Positions 41,111 through 41,343 of a stretch of DNA of 41,343 nt are shown piece after piece (position 1 is the stretch's first letter; the number at the start of each line of letters is the position of its first letter). Under the pieces are notes generated by a model. The model searched no databases. It worked only from the letters and a program-made list of their open reading frames with translations, and had not been told where the DNA came from. This DNA is from an uncultured Pelagibacteraceae bacterium (GTDB lineage: Bacteria > Pseudomonadota > Alphaproteobacteria > Pelagibacterales > Pelagibacteraceae). The translations under genes and the position numbers were made by a program. The stretch covers positions 1 to 41,343 of the forward strand of contig CACLHJ010000004.1 in the NCBI GenBank assembly GCA_902606645.1. The letters run 5' to 3'.

Positions 41111-41343
41111 ATGCCTTATAATTTTGATAGAAGTCAAAATCATTATTATTTTAATAATAAAAATTCAATTCCAATAATTTTTATACACGGACTTGGATTA
41201 AATCAATCAATGTGGAAACCTCAAATTGATTTTTTTAAAAATAACTCTTTTGTAACATATGATCTTTTAGGCCACGGCAAGACCCCTTTTAGTGAAAATA
41301 TACTAACAATGAAAAAACTTGCTAGCCAATTATTAGTTTTGAT
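41111..41343 (+). CDS. Alpha/beta hydrolase, N-terminal part (cut by window end)
   Basis: ATG 41111 opens a frame that runs off the window. The visible 77 residues contain IFIHGLGLNQSMWKPQ, the HGxG oxyanion loop, and VTYDLLGHGKTP, the second conserved strand of the alpha/beta-hydrolase fold. The catalytic nucleophile lies beyond the window end. It probably hydrolyses an ester, lactone or amide made by the upstream flavin monooxygenase and AA_synth protein. Confidence 0.8.
   Translation, partial: MPYNFDRSQNHYYFNNKNSIPIIFIHGLGLNQSMWKPQIDFFKNNSFVTYDLLGHGKTPFSENILTMKKLASQLLVL

Overview
The window is very AT-rich, gene-dense DNA. Its gene content and style point to a SAR11-type alphaproteobacterium (Pelagibacterales): A/T-rich codon use, intergenic gaps mostly under 130 bases, overlapping start and stop codons, a glnT/glx/amt nitrogen cluster, and a PotABCD-type transporter. 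This placement is an inference from gene content; no rRNA is present. I see no tRNA, rRNA, CRISPR array, insertion sequence, prophage or integrase. No stretch longer than about 130 bases lacks a gene. The longest gaps are 39229-39356, 9696-9819 and 33658-33779.

Region 1 (1-15578, all +) is a nitrogen and one-carbon block. It opens with the end of a MORN-repeat protein, then a membrane-anchored DUF1989-GcvT fusion, a small MarR-like protein, a SoxB-like FAD oxidoreductase and a glutamine-synthetase-family enzyme. Three separate glutamate-synthase domains follow (GlxB amidotransferase, GlxC GXGXG domain, GlxD FMN/Fe-S domain), then a 137-aa protein of unknown function, a divergent Amt channel and a 76-aa membrane protein. 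A strong terminator ends this run. After it come a 50-aa membrane peptide, a second GS (the true GlnT type), a diaminopropionate ammonia-lyase-like PLP enzyme and a class I photolyase. Together this looks like capture of ammonium or amine nitrogen on glutamate, coupled to oxidation of a small N-substituted compound with one-carbon transfer to folate. No PII gene is in the window.

Region 2 (15584-23030, -) reads from 23030 down to 15584: CsaA-like, LysE-type exporter, aconitase A, YfgM-like TPR protein, BamB-like lipoprotein, cupin-like protein, ZapE ATPase and YjbQ. The genes are almost continuous, with overlaps. Region 3 (23058-28088, mixed strands) holds an ArgE-like deacetylase (+), an aldehyde dehydrogenase and an agmatinase-family ureohydrolase (-), and a small secreted HExxH protein with a membrane-anchored cyclophilin (+).

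Region 4 (28085-36826, -) reads from 36826 down: EutA-like Asp/Glu racemase-fold protein, DoeA/EutD-like M24 protein, PotA ATPase, PotD binding protein, PotB and PotC permeases, and a FadN-like 3-hydroxyacyl-CoA dehydrogenase/enoyl-CoA hydratase. It looks like uptake and breakdown of a small cationic or compatible-solute-like compound. A perfect GC-rich hairpin with a U-tract sits between potD and potB and touches the potB start codon. Region 5 (36887-41343, +) carries two EamA transporters around a hot-dog thioesterase, then a probable new operon of a flavin monooxygenase (LLM family), an AA_synth/DUF1185 protein and an alpha/beta hydrolase cut by the window end.
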